A DNA stretch of 37,102 nt from CAYRPN01 sp964426135 (GTDB lineage Bacteria > Planctomycetota > Phycisphaerae > Phycisphaerales > Phycisphaeraceae), in NCBI GenBank assembly GCA_964426135.1, contig CAYRPN010000053.1, forward strand, positions 1-37,102. Reading direction: 5' to 3'. How positions within the stretch are numbered: position 1 is the first letter of the stretch; each line of letters begins with the position of its first letter. The notes beneath the pieces are model-generated. The model ran no database searches. It saw only the letters and a program-made list of their open reading frames with translations, and had not been told where the DNA came from. Below, piece by piece: positions 23,809 to 31,802 of the stretch. The position numbers and the translations under genes were made by a program.

Positions 23809-26367
23809 ATGATTGCCGCCGCCCCGACCATTCCGACGCCCACGCTCGCCGCGTCCATCTTCGATTGGCTGCTGGGGCTGAAACGCCTGAGCACCGGCGA
23901 CGACCGGGCGCAACTCGGCTGGCGCGTCGATGTTGCGGGTTGGATTTGGATCATCATCATCCTTGCCGCCGTGGGCCTGGCGTTCTGGAGTTACAGCAAA
24001 CTCACCGGCTCGCGTCCGGCCCGCACCGCACTGGCGACTCTGCGGGCCCTGCTTCTCCTGCTGTTGGCGGCGCTGATCGCCGGGCCGATGCTCGTTGTCG
24101 AGGACTATCGCCTCGATCCCGACTGGCTGCTGGTGCTTGTCGACCGCAGCGCGTCGATGAAGATTCGCGATGTCGTTGATGACACGGATCAGGCCGACGC
24201 CGGCAAAGACGGCATCGGGGGCGTCAGCCTCGTCGCCGGCCGCCCGCCGATCACACGCGATGAAAGCCTGCGCCGCGCTCTGGGCGAACACGCCGACCTT
24301 TTCTCAACCGACAAGCTCGGCAAGGATCGCCGCATCATCTGGCTGGGGTTCGACAGCCTGACTCGCGAGATCGATTCCCCCACGCCCCCCGCCTCCACCG
24401 ATTCCGGCGACCGAGCAGCCGCCAAACTCCCCGACCCCGCGGGCAACACCACCGCCATCCGTTCCGCCATCGAACAGGCATTGCAGCGGGCCACCGGCCG
24501 GCCCGTTTCCGGCATCGTGCTTTTCACCGACGGCCGAACGCCGCAAGCCACCGGCGCGGATCTGGTCGCGAAACTGAAGCAGCAGCGCATCGGCGTGTAT
24601 GCGGTGCCGCTGGGCTCGCCGCGCACGCCGCTGAATCTCGTCGTCAGCCGCGTGGAATCGCCGGAACGGGCCTACATCAACGACACCGTGCCCGTCACGG
24701 TCAGCATCGACACCTATCCACAAGACGCCGCGCTTGACCGCGATCGACTGAGCATCCGCCTGGTCGAAAAGCAGACCGGCCGCGTGCTGGATGAGAAGAA
24801 AGGCAAGGAGATCGATCTGGGCGGCTCGTCCGCGCCCGGCGCCGGCGCGACCAGCGGCAAGCCCGTGCGCCTCTCCACCGAGACGGCCGTCGCGGGCAGG
24901 CAAAGCTGGCGCGTCGAGCTTGTTTACGATGCGCCCGCTGATGCCCCGATCGAAAAACGAGAGCTGGTCACCGATGACAACGCGCAGGACGTGAATGTGG
25001 AGCTCGTCGACAAGCCCATCCGCGTGCTTTATGTCGAGGGTTATCCGCGCTGGGAATATCGCTATCTCAAGACGCTTCTGATCCGGGAAAAATCGATCGA
25101 CTCAAGCATGATGCTCATCAGCGCGGATCGCACCTTCGCCCAGGAAGGCGATTCGCCGATCACCCGGCTGCCCGTGTCGCCTGAGGAGTTCAAGCCTTAC
25201 GACGTGATCATCATCGGCGACGTGCCGGCGAACTTTTTCAGCGCCGAGCAGCTCGCCCTGATGAAGGATCACGTCTCCGCGCGCGGCGCCGGCCTGATCT
25301 GGATCGGCGGCGACTACGCGACGCCGCGCAGCTACGACAACACGCCGCTGGCGGAACTGCTGCCGATGCGCAGGCCCGGCGAGGTGAAGCGCGCCGATCC
25401 GTCCCTGGGCACCATCAGCCTGCGCCCGCAGCCTCTGGCGGAGGCGCTCAATGTGCTGCGCCTCCGCAGCGAGAGCGTCGCTTCCGGCGCGCCGCGGCGG
25501 TCCGAGGCGCAAAGCTGGCCCGCGAATCTGCCGCAGTTTTTGTGGGCACAGGACATCGGCAGGCTCAAGCCCACGGCCGAAGTGCTCGCCGCGTCGCAGG
25601 AGTTTCCAGACCTGGGCGGCGGCGCACCCGGCGCGCTGCCGCTGGTCAGCCGCATCCGTTACGGCGGCGGGCAGGCTGTGTATGTCGCCAGCGACGAGAC
25701 TTGGCGCTGGCGCTATGGCCGCGGCGAACTTTACTTCCAGCAGTTCTGGATTCAGATCATCCGCATGCTCGGCCGCGAGCGTCTGCAGCAGCGCGACGAG
25801 CGCGTCTATCTGCAAGTGAGCAATCGCCGGGTGCAGAGCGGGCAGCAGGTGAAGGTTTCACTGCACGTGCGCGACGCCCAGCTTGCCAGGGATCCGAAGC
25901 CGCGCATTTCCATCGCGGTGACCAAGGCGGACAACCCCAAAGGCCCGGCGCTGGATCGAATCGACCTTACACCCGTCGGCGCGGCGGAAGGCAGCGGCGC
26001 TGACGGAGCGGGCCGCGAGTATTCAGCAGTGTGGCAGGCGAACGTCAACGGCGATCTGGTGCTGCGCGTGCTCGATGCCAGCATGGAAGACGCCGCCGGC
26101 GAACCGATCGAAATCATCGCCCCCGATGACGAACTGCGCCAGCCCGCCACCGATCATCCGCGACTGCAAACGCTCGCCGACGAAACGGGCGGCAAGGTCG
26201 TGGCCCTGAGCGATCTCGATCAACTCAACACGCTCATCCCCCGCCGCGCCACCCGCACTCCCAACGACATCCGCGAAGCGCTCTGGGATTCTCCGCTGGC
26301 GATGCTCCTGGTCGTGCTGCTGATCACCGCGGAATGGATCGGACGGAAAGTGATCCGGCTGGTGTAG
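23809..26367 (+). CDS. Membrane protein with VWA and glutamine-amidotransferase-like domains
   Basis: An 852-residue protein from ATG 23809; the frame is open 75 bases further upstream without support. Two N-terminal membrane segments (WIWIIIILAAVGLAFW and LRALLLLLLAALIAGPMLVV) lead into a von Willebrand A domain with an intact MIDAS start D112-R-S-A-S116. A later region (about 400-530) resembles class I glutamine amidotransferase-like folds (VIIIGDVPANFFSAEQL, GAGLIWIGGD) without a clear catalytic Cys. One further membrane segment lies near the C-terminus (PLAMLLVVLLITAEWIG). This architecture is common beside MoxR ATPase/BatA-type genes in planctomycetes, but no MoxR gene is in the window. 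It probably has a chaperone-like or envelope assembly role. It is divergent from the Gfo/Idh gene over a 119-base spacer. Confidence 0.9.
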   Translation: MIAAAPTIPTPTLAASIFDWLLGLKRLSTGDDRAQLGWRVDVAGWIWIIIILAAVGLAFWSYSKLTGSRPARTALATLRALLLLLLAALIAGPMLVVEDYRLDPDWLLVLVDRSASMKIRDVVDDTDQADAGKDGIGGVSLVAGRPPITRDESLRRALGEHADLFSTDKLGKDRRIIWLGFDSLTREIDSPTPPASTDSGDRAAAKLPDPAGNTTAIRSAIEQALQRATGRPVSGIVLFTDGRTPQATGADLVAKLKQQRIGVYAVPLGSPRTPLNLVVSRVESPERAYINDTVPVTVSIDTYPQDAALDRDRLSIRLVEKQTGRVLDEKKGKEIDLGGSSAPGAGATSGKPVRLSTETAVAGRQSWRVELVYDAPADAPIEKRELVTDDNAQDVNVELVDKPIRVLYVEGYPRWEYRYLKTLLIREKSIDSSMMLISADRTFAQEGDSPITRLPVSPEEFKPYDVIIIGDVPANFFSAEQLALMKDHVSARGAGLIWIGGDYATPRSYDNTPLAELLPMRRPGEVKRADPSLGTISLRPQPLAEALNVLRLRSESVASGAPRRSEAQSWPANLPQFLWAQDIGRLKPTAEVLAASQEFPDLGGGAPGALPLVSRIRYGGGQAVYVASDETWRWRYGRGELYFQQFWIQIIRMLGRERLQQRDERVYLQVSNRRVQSGQQVKVSLHVRDAQLARDPKPRISIAVTKADNPKGPALDRIDLTPVGAAEGSGADGAGREYSAVWQANVNGDLVLRVLDASMEDAAGEPIEIIAPDDELRQPATDHPRLQTLADETGGKVVALSDLDQLNTLIPRRATRTPNDIREALWDSPLAMLLVVLLITAEWIGRKVIRLV

Positions 26368-26385
26368 CAGAGAGCGTGTGCGAGA

Positions 26386-26664
26386 CGGGAGGGCGAAGCT
26401 CCTGCCGAGCCGCGAATCACGACGGACGCACAGACTAAGGATCGTGACCGAAATAACTTCTCGACTTGGCCGGTTCCGATTCCCCTCCCTCTTAGGGAGG
26501 GGTTAGGGGAGGGTCGGGCGCACTGCATGATTGTGCATGAATTCAGGCTGTTCGCCCGACCCTCCCCCTGCCCCTCCCTAAAAGGGAGGGGAGTTCGAAC
26601 GTTGCAAATCGGGAAGTTGTTTCGCTCCGATTCCTAAGCCGCGGCTCGGCAGGAGCCTCACCCT
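26386..26664. repeat. Nested palindromes of two families in one 280-bp block
   Basis: Outer arms: GAAGCTCCTGCCGAGCCGCG (26395-26414) faces its near-inverse at about 26640-26658. Inside are two 9-bp hairpins, CCCCTCCCT/AGGGAGGGG at 26482-26502 (loop CTT) and 26571-26591 (loop AAA), and a 15-base perfect inverted repeat, 26506-26520 with 26553-26567. The inner part has the architecture of the element at 4537-4692. The 479-base spacer downstream of the VWA gene otherwise shows no gene. Confidence 0.85.
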
Positions 26665-26846
26665 CTGGTTCCGACTTCTCGCATGGCTTCTGGGGGATCG
26701 AGGCAGGGAAGAACAGGTGGGCGAAGAGGCCGCGAAAAACTCCACGCCCATGCAGTCTTGTGCCTCGCGCAGACCCGACCACATCGCCACCAACGACATT
26801 CATCGCACTCTTGTACGATGGATGTCATGGGGCTGCTACAGGAGTG

Positions 26847-27953
26847 ATGAACTTGACTACGCACTGGAAAACATGGCTTGCCGGCATCGCGCTGTTCGCG
26901 CTTGCGGTCGGTCACGCACTGGCTGCACCGGACCCCAGGCCGGAGCCGGCGGTGAAGCCGACCGCGCCTGCGGAGACCGACAAGAAGACTGACGACAAGA
27001 TCGTTCCCGCCTTCAGTCGCGGCGTCGGCCCAGGCTGGGTTGATCTGACGGGCAAGGATTTTCTCAACGTCAACTGCTGGGACGACACCTGGACCTGGAA
27101 GGAAGGCCACGCGACCTGCACCGGCCAACCCACCGGCGTGATCCGCTTCAAGGATCCGCTCACCAACTTTGAGTTCTCTTGTGAGTGGATGCACAAGCAG
27201 AAGGGCGGCAACTCGGGCATCTTCGTGTGGGCCAGTCCGACCTCGATCCTGAGCCTGGCCAAAGGAAAAGGCAGCCTGCCGCACGGCATCGAGGTGCAGG
27301 TGCTCGACCTGGGCTACAAGGAACTCTACGAGGCGCAGTTCAAGAAGCCCGGCAACTGGTTCACCAGCCACGGCGATGTGTTCCCCGTCGGCCCGGTCAA
27401 GATGAAGCCCTTCCCGCCCGTGGCGCCGGATGGCCAGCGCGCGTTTCCATCGAAGGAAACCACGCTGGGCATCAACAACTGGAACCACTACTACGTCCGC
27501 GCGATCGACGGCGAAGTGAAACTGTGGGTCAACGGCGAGCAGGTCTCCGGCGGCAACGGCATCTCGCCGGCGTCGGGGTTCCTCTGCCTTGAGTCGGAGG
27601 GCGCGCCGGTGGAGTTCAAGAACCTGCGGCTGCGCATCCTGCCGCCGCTGGAAACCAAACTGCCCAAGGACCTGGAGATTCCCGTGCCCGTCATCGTCAA
27701 CCCCGCGAAACGTCCGGCGGTGAAGCTCGATGGCCACGCGATTCTGGGCACCTGGGAATACATGGGCACCTACACGCGCGAGTTTCTCGCCGATGGCCGC
27801 TGCATTCTGCGGAACGGAAAAGAAGTGGTGTGGACGAAGAAGTGCGTCGACAAAACGGCGACCACGATCACGCTCGAAGGCGGATATGAGCACAAACTGG
27901 AGGGCGACGTACTCAAGATTGAAGGCAAATACGAGGCGAAGCGCAGGAAATAG
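26847..27953 (+). CDS. DUF1080 (3-keto-disaccharide hydrolase-like) secreted protein
   Basis: A 368-residue protein. ATG 26847 follows GGAG very closely (2 bases), so the exact start is uncertain, but the signal peptide MNLTTHWKTWLAGIAL to HALA fits it. The DUF1080 beta-sandwich is about residues 55-260: WVDLTGKDFLNVNCWD, EFSCEWMHKQKGGNSGIFVW and GEVKLWVNGEQVSGG are typical family blocks. Members cleave or eliminate 3-keto-glycosides in the periplasm, acting after a Gfo/Idh-type dehydrogenase has oxidised the sugar at C3. An extra C-terminal domain (about 290-368, LDGHAILGTWEY to EGKYEAKRRK) looks like a small lipocalin-like barrel. It is convergent with the amino-sugar operon, which contains two Gfo/Idh enzymes. 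Confidence 0.92.
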   Translation: MNLTTHWKTWLAGIALFALAVGHALAAPDPRPEPAVKPTAPAETDKKTDDKIVPAFSRGVGPGWVDLTGKDFLNVNCWDDTWTWKEGHATCTGQPTGVIRFKDPLTNFEFSCEWMHKQKGGNSGIFVWASPTSILSLAKGKGSLPHGIEVQVLDLGYKELYEAQFKKPGNWFTSHGDVFPVGPVKMKPFPPVAPDGQRAFPSKETTLGINNWNHYYVRAIDGEVKLWVNGEQVSGGNGISPASGFLCLESEGAPVEFKNLRLRILPPLETKLPKDLEIPVPVIVNPAKRPAVKLDGHAILGTWEYMGTYTREFLADGRCILRNGKEVVWTKKCVDKTATTITLEGGYEHKLEGDVLKIEGKYEAKRRK

Positions 27954-28071
27954 ATGGCCGGCCTCCAGGTTCCCCGGCGAACGACAGGCGATCGTTGCGA
28001 TCTCAAGGGACGCTCAGCCGGGTGCGACCGAGATCACATCGGAGCCCTGATGTGCGACCTCCAAATGCACA

Positions 28072-29088
28072 TCATGCTTGTCCGCGTCGAGCCGGTTGTC
28101 CTGTGCTGACCGACTCGCGAATCAGTTCAAGCAGCTCCGCCTGCGCCACGCCATCATCGACCGTGACGCGCGGCAACTGCCGGCCCTGAATCGCCTCGAT
28201 GAAATGCTCCAGCGGCGTATGTCCGCGCTGGTCAGTGTCGATCTTCGGGTATTTCACCCGACCGTAGGCATTGTTGATTTCTATCCAGTTGCCATACCAG
28301 CCATCGATCTCGATGCGCCCACCCGCGAAGAAGAACGAAAGCCGCGAACTCTCGCTGGGACAGTTGCCGGCGATGACGATGGTTGCGACAACGCCGTTCT
28401 CAAAGCGCAGCAACAGGGCTGAATTGATGTCGACGCGCGAACCGAGTCGGTCGACGGCCGCAAACACCTCCACCACCGGCGCCTCCACCGCCCAGCACAG
28501 CCCCGCCAGCAGATGCGCTCCGGTATCCACCATCACGCCGCCGCCGCTGATCGACGGATCCTGCCGCCATTGACCGGTGGTCCAGTGCAGCCAGTTCTGG
28601 CTGAGATGACCGGCGACGACTTCGAGCTTCCCAAGTCCGACGGGCGAATGAGGATTGCGGATCACTTGCCGCAGATAGGCGAACTCAGGCGTGCAAACAG
28701 GGTTGTAACCCACGGTCACCACGCGGCCCATCTGCCCGGCCCTGGCGGCGAGTTGCCGCGCTTCGGCGAGCGAGATCGTCATCGGCTTCTCGATGAATAC
28801 ATGACACCCGGCGCTCAATGCGACAGCGGCGTGCTCGGCGTGGAACTTGTGCGGCGTCGCCACGACCACCGCATCGACGCGATGCTTCAACAGTGCCGTG
28901 GCCAGGTCCGTCTCCACCGTCGGCTTCGGCGAAAGCGCCGGCACGTGCTGATGAATGAATGCCTCCACGATGGCAGGCGAGATATCAACACAGGCGACGA
29001 GTTGAGTCTCCGGATTCTCGCCGAGCCGCCGGGCATGGTAACCCGCGTAGCCGCCGCAACCGACAATCATGAAGCGCAGAATGGGCAT
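28072..29088 (-). CDS. Gfo/Idh/MocA-family oxidoreductase (cytoplasmic)
   Basis: A 338-residue NAD(P)-dependent oxidoreductase without a signal peptide. The Rossmann motif MIVGCGGYAGYHARRL (7-22), VVVATPHKFHAEHA and the EKP motif (VFIEKPMTISLAEAR) are all present. The C-terminal domain has GGGVMVDTGAHLLAGLCW, with the His/Asp region used for catalysis in the family. These enzymes oxidise or reduce sugars, inositols and amino sugars. It is the last gene of the run Gfo/Idh, PIG-L, (RAYT), NagB-like, Gfo/Idh on the minus strand, 121 bases after the NagB-like gene. The intracellular location contrasts with the Tat-exported relative at 22.6 kb. Confidence 0.93.
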   Translation of the reverse strand: MPILRFMIVGCGGYAGYHARRLGENPETQLVACVDISPAIVEAFIHQHVPALSPKPTVETDLATALLKHRVDAVVVATPHKFHAEHAAVALSAGCHVFIEKPMTISLAEARQLAARAGQMGRVVTVGYNPVCTPEFAYLRQVIRNPHSPVGLGKLEVVAGHLSQNWLHWTTGQWRQDPSISGGGVMVDTGAHLLAGLCWAVEAPVVEVFAAVDRLGSRVDINSALLLRFENGVVATIVIAGNCPSESSRLSFFFAGGRIEIDGWYGNWIEINNAYGRVKYPKIDTDQRGHTPLEHFIEAIQGRQLPRVTVDDGVAQAELLELIRESVSTGQPARRGQA

Positions 29089-29175
29089 GAGAAGGGAAGT
29101 CTGTAACGTATGTAGTGACTCTATAGTAAGTGCAACTCATGAATGAAGAGTTGGTCTCGGCAGACGAACTGCATT

Positions 29176-29202
29176 CTCTACCTTCTCTACCTTCTTTACC
29201 TC
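29176..29202. repeat. Pyrimidine-rich 9-mer array
   Basis: CTCTACCTT, CTCTACCTT and CTTTACCTC follow each other, and a fourth degenerate unit reaches the stop codon of the NagB-like gene at 29210. The period is nine, unlike the heptamer arrays, but the position against a stop codon is the same. Confidence 0.6.
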
Positions 29203-29209
29203 CTTCCCC

Positions 29210-30175
29210 TCAATGCGCGTCGGGCAGCAGCGGCCCAGCCAATTGCTTCATGAAGAACAGCCGGCCCGGCATCGTCGGCATCCAGCTTGATGGGATCCAC
29301 GGGTCGTTGCCGTATTGCAGCGTCACGCACAACGACATGCCCTGCCACATGGCGCCGCGGTCGGGGTAGGCGCCGTCCGCCCCGCCGATGCAGAAATCGC
29401 TTTGAAGGAACAGGCCGGGGCCGATGCTGTTGGCAAAGCACGGAATCAGCGTGAATCGGCTGTTGAAGGAGTGCAGCGCGTTCTGCTCAATAGTCAGCGG
29501 ATGCAGCGGTTGCCCAATGCGGAACGGCTGCGATTTCCACTCGTCGACCGTTGCATACTCGCCGGCGATCTGCGGCTCCCAGAACGCGATGTGGCACGCC
29601 CGGCCGATCCCGTAGACCGTCACGAGTTTGCCGCCGGCACCTTTGATGGCCGCGATCTTGGCGGGGTACGTGGGCAGGTTGGTCTTTGTCGCGAAGTTGC
29701 GCTGCGACTTGGGCACCGTGAACTTGCCCAGCGGCTTGAACAGAGCCTCGCCCATCGCGTGCTCAAATCCACCCACCTGGTTGCCGGGAAATGTATTGCC
29801 CTCGCGGTCGGACCATTCGTCCATATTAAAGGTGTGAACGTGCTCGCAAGTGATCTTCGCCTTCTTGATCGCCGCCACGGTATGTTTGTACATGCCCATC
29901 GGGCCCACTGGCAGAATCAACGCCAGCGACTGCCCCTTCTTCTTCGTCGCCATGATCTGCCCGGCGATGGCGTCGCCCATTTTCTTGTCCATCTCGGCCA
30001 CGCTCTTGACCGTGACGGGCTTGAAGTCTTTGCTCCAATGCTTGCCGGGCTTGAGCAGTTTTTTCGGCCCCATGCCGCAGCACGCGTCGATGCGGGCGAA
30101 GTCCCAGCCCTTCGGATAGAAGTGCTCGAGCAGCGAGCCTTTGTACGTGGTCATGAAATTGATGTTCGTTGACAT
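29210..30175 (-). CDS. NagB-like glucosamine-6-phosphate deaminase/isomerase-family protein
   Basis: A 321-residue protein starting at MSTNINFMTTYKG, with CGGAG 8 bases upstream. The longer frame to 30256 is encoded by the flanking palindromic repeat. The family pattern is visible: LALILPVGPMGMYKHTV (phosphate loop), HTFNMDEWSD (NagB 'lDE' motif, Asp-Glu at 119-120) and GIGRACHIAFWEP (191-201), equivalent to the GxGxDGHIAFNEP loop. The Asp that follows the glycines in true deaminases is Ala193 here, the next Gly is Cys, and Asn is Trp, while His195 and Glu200 are kept. The ring-opening or deamination chemistry may therefore differ, or the substrate may be non-phosphorylated or otherwise modified. 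It follows a PIG-L deacetylase gene, from which a RAYT element separates it. Confidence 0.88.
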   Translation of the reverse strand: MSTNINFMTTYKGSLLEHFYPKGWDFARIDACCGMGPKKLLKPGKHWSKDFKPVTVKSVAEMDKKMGDAIAGQIMATKKKGQSLALILPVGPMGMYKHTVAAIKKAKITCEHVHTFNMDEWSDREGNTFPGNQVGGFEHAMGEALFKPLGKFTVPKSQRNFATKTNLPTYPAKIAAIKGAGGKLVTVYGIGRACHIAFWEPQIAGEYATVDEWKSQPFRIGQPLHPLTIEQNALHSFNSRFTLIPCFANSIGPGLFLQSDFCIGGADGAYPDRGAMWQGMSLCVTLQYGNDPWIPSSWMPTMPGRLFFMKQLAGPLLPDAH

Positions 30176-30189
30176 AGATACATCTCCGT

Positions 30190-30283
30190 GTTTAGCCGTC
30201 GAGCTTTGCTCGACGCGGTTGTGATCCATCAAAACGCGCAGCATCATCGGCGGCACGCGTCGGGCAAGGCCCGACGGCTAAAC
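30190..30283. repeat. 94-bp paired-hairpin repeat, copy A (GTTTAGCC foot)
   Basis: The terminal 12 bases GTTTAGCCGTCG and CGACGGCTAAAC are inverted. Next to each end is a small hairpin: GTCGAGC-TTT-GCTCGAC on the left and CGTCGGGC-AAG-GCCCGACG on the right. This is the layout of a bipartite REP pair (BIME). It begins 15 bases upstream of the NagB-like start codon, and its other end supplies the TAG stop of the RAYT gene. Confidence 0.9.
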
Positions 30284-30904
30284 GGGGTTGGTCCCGCCGC
30301 CATCGGTGCCGGCTCCGCCATACGGCGTCACGAAACGCCATGACTGCGCCGGTAGGCATTCCTTGCCCGGGTTGGCTTCAACATAGCGAATCGCACGGGT
30401 CACGTCGGTGGCGTCGTTTAAAAACACTTTCCAGCACTTGCGCGCCCAGCACGTCGGAATCGCCACACTGCCGGTCCGGAACGGCAGCATCGGATGTATG
30501 TCCTGCGCCGTCATGCGCTTCGTTGACTGGCCCTTCAACTGGGCGACGATGGTTTCGATCTTGTGCGTATGCCTGGCCACGACCAGATGCACATGGTCGG
30601 GCAGGATCGAGCATGCATGCACCATGTAGTCGAAATGCTTGATCGCCTCAGCGAATCCTTGCCCAATCGCGCGTGCCTGGATTCCCGTGAAATTGACAGG
30701 CGGGTATTTCAACCCTTGCTTCGCCTGCTTGCGGAACACCTGGTTATGTGAAGCGCCCGCGACGCTGCGTCGCGTGTCGGTCTTCGTCGCAGGACCGTAC
30801 TTGAATAGCTCCCAGGACGCCACGAAATCAGACCACGATCCGCGCGGGTCATTGGGCAACCAGAAGCCATATGCCGTGAAAATGGCGTGGTAGGCGATGA
30901 CCAT
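30278..30904 (-). CDS. REP-associated tyrosine transposase (IS200/Y1-type HUH)
   Basis: A 208-residue single-strand DNA transposase. ATG at 30904 has a strong GGAGG ribosome binding site 6 bases upstream. The HUH motif is H104-V-H106 within SILPDHVHLVVA, and the conserved tyrosine is in RAIRYVEANPGKE (Tyr174). Both are intact, so it is probably active or recently active. The N-terminus YHAIFTAYGFWLPNDPRG is typical of the RAYT-like branch, as far as I recognise it. RAYTs nick and join the hairpin ends of REP sequences; here the gene lies between two copies of a paired-hairpin repeat. The stop codon TAG lies inside copy A. It sits within an otherwise metabolic operon on the same strand and may be transcribed by read-through. 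Confidence 0.92.
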   Translation of the reverse strand: MVIAYHAIFTAYGFWLPNDPRGSWSDFVASWELFKYGPATKTDTRRSVAGASHNQVFRKQAKQGLKYPPVNFTGIQARAIGQGFAEAIKHFDYMVHACSILPDHVHLVVARHTHKIETIVAQLKGQSTKRMTAQDIHPMLPFRTGSVAIPTCWARKCWKVFLNDATDVTRAIRYVEANPGKECLPAQSWRFVTPYGGAGTDGGGTNPV

Positions 30905-30935
30905 AGTTGCCTCCGTGGATGTCGGTCGGCGTGAC

Positions 30936-31029
30936 GTTAAGCCGTCGAGCTTTGCTCGACGCGGTTGTGATCCATCGAAACGCGCAGCATCATCGGCGGC
31001 ACGCGTCGGGCAAGGCCCGACGGCTAAAC
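30936..31029. repeat. 94-bp paired-hairpin repeat, copy B
   Basis: Same as copy A except for two substitutions (T to A at repeat position 4, which breaks the outer foot pairing, and A to G near the middle). It starts 32 bases upstream of the RAYT start codon, and its far end supplies the TAG stop of the PIG-L gene, in the same phase as copy A does for RAYT. Confidence 0.9.
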
Positions 31030-31773
31030 CCCAAACATTTCCGCCAGCACATCATTCCGCGGATACGGATGGCCCCGGTGTTGGGTGAACGCCTCCGCAT
31101 ACTTGACGCCGATCTCCTTACCTCGCATCGAACTCTGGCGGCGCATGGATTCGAGGTACTCGTCCATGCCGTGGTGCGCCCGCAGCCATTCGCGCTGCGA
31201 TTTGTGCGCCGCCAGCGCTTTCGTCTTCTTCGGCGTCTGCTTCGTCACATCAATGTAGGTCGTCAGGTGCGGCGGATCGCCCATCGGGTCCATGCCTTCC
31301 ACCGGGTCGCAGTAATACAGGTGCGGCACGTGCGACCCGTCGCGCAGCGGAAACTGCGAGGCGTTGGGCGCGCCGAACCCGAAGCTCGCCGCCCGCGCCA
31401 GGAGCGACGTCATCTCGTGGTCCATCATGTAATCCTTGGGCGCGTGCGTGATGACCAGGTCGGGCTTGACGCGGCGCATGAGGTCGATGCATTTCTGGAT
31501 CGTGGGCTTGTCGAAGACCACCATCAGGTCGCGCTCATCGAGGCAGTGGTACGCTGCGCCGATGATCTTCGCTGCCGCCACGTTCTCGCGGGTGCGGATG
31601 GATGCGATGTCCCAGCGGTTGTGCACCATGCTGCCGCAGTCGCCGGGCGTCATGGAGGCGATGTGCACCTCCCAGCCTGCGTCCTTGAGACGAATGAGCG
31701 TCCCGCCGCAGAGAAACTCGGCGTCGTCGGGGTGGGCGAGGAGGGAGAGGGCGATTTTGGTTGATTGTGCCAT
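31024..31773 (-). CDS. PIG-L/LmbE-family N-deacetylase
   Basis: A 249-residue zinc-dependent deacetylase. The signature AHPDDAE (13-19) supplies His14 and Asp17 as metal ligands and the neighbouring Asp16 as base. The third ligand is probably His119 in MMDHEMTS. Family members remove N-acetyl groups from GlcNAc-containing compounds (PIG-L, MshB, BshB). There is no signal peptide, so it acts in the cytoplasm. Upstream is a Gfo/Idh oxidoreductase. Downstream, after the RAYT element, is a NagB-like protein, which together suggests stepwise handling of an N-acetyl amino sugar. The stop codon lies within repeat copy B, so the original C-terminus may have been altered by a few residues. Confidence 0.93.
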   Translation of the reverse strand: MAQSTKIALSLLAHPDDAEFLCGGTLIRLKDAGWEVHIASMTPGDCGSMVHNRWDIASIRTRENVAAAKIIGAAYHCLDERDLMVVFDKPTIQKCIDLMRRVKPDLVITHAPKDYMMDHEMTSLLARAASFGFGAPNASQFPLRDGSHVPHLYYCDPVEGMDPMGDPPHLTTYIDVTKQTPKKTKALAAHKSQREWLRAHHGMDEYLESMRRQSSMRGKEIGVKYAEAFTQHRGHPYPRNDVLAEMFGV

Positions 31774-31802
31774 GTAAGTATCTCGAATGATCGGAGTATT
31801 GG

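Larger units (their letters stand above)
30190..31029 (-). mobile_element. RAYT transposase gene bounded by near-identical 94-bp repeats
   Basis: The repeats at 30190-30283 and 30936-31029 are in the same orientation and identical at 92 of 94 positions, and they enclose one complete HUH transposase gene. The repeat-to-repeat distance is 746 bases, so recombination between the repeats would remove exactly one gene plus one repeat. The element splits what looks like an amino-sugar operon between the deacetylase and the NagB-like gene. Whether the enclosed unit moved as a block, or the transposase inserted beside an existing repeat and duplicated it, cannot be told here. Confidence 0.75.
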
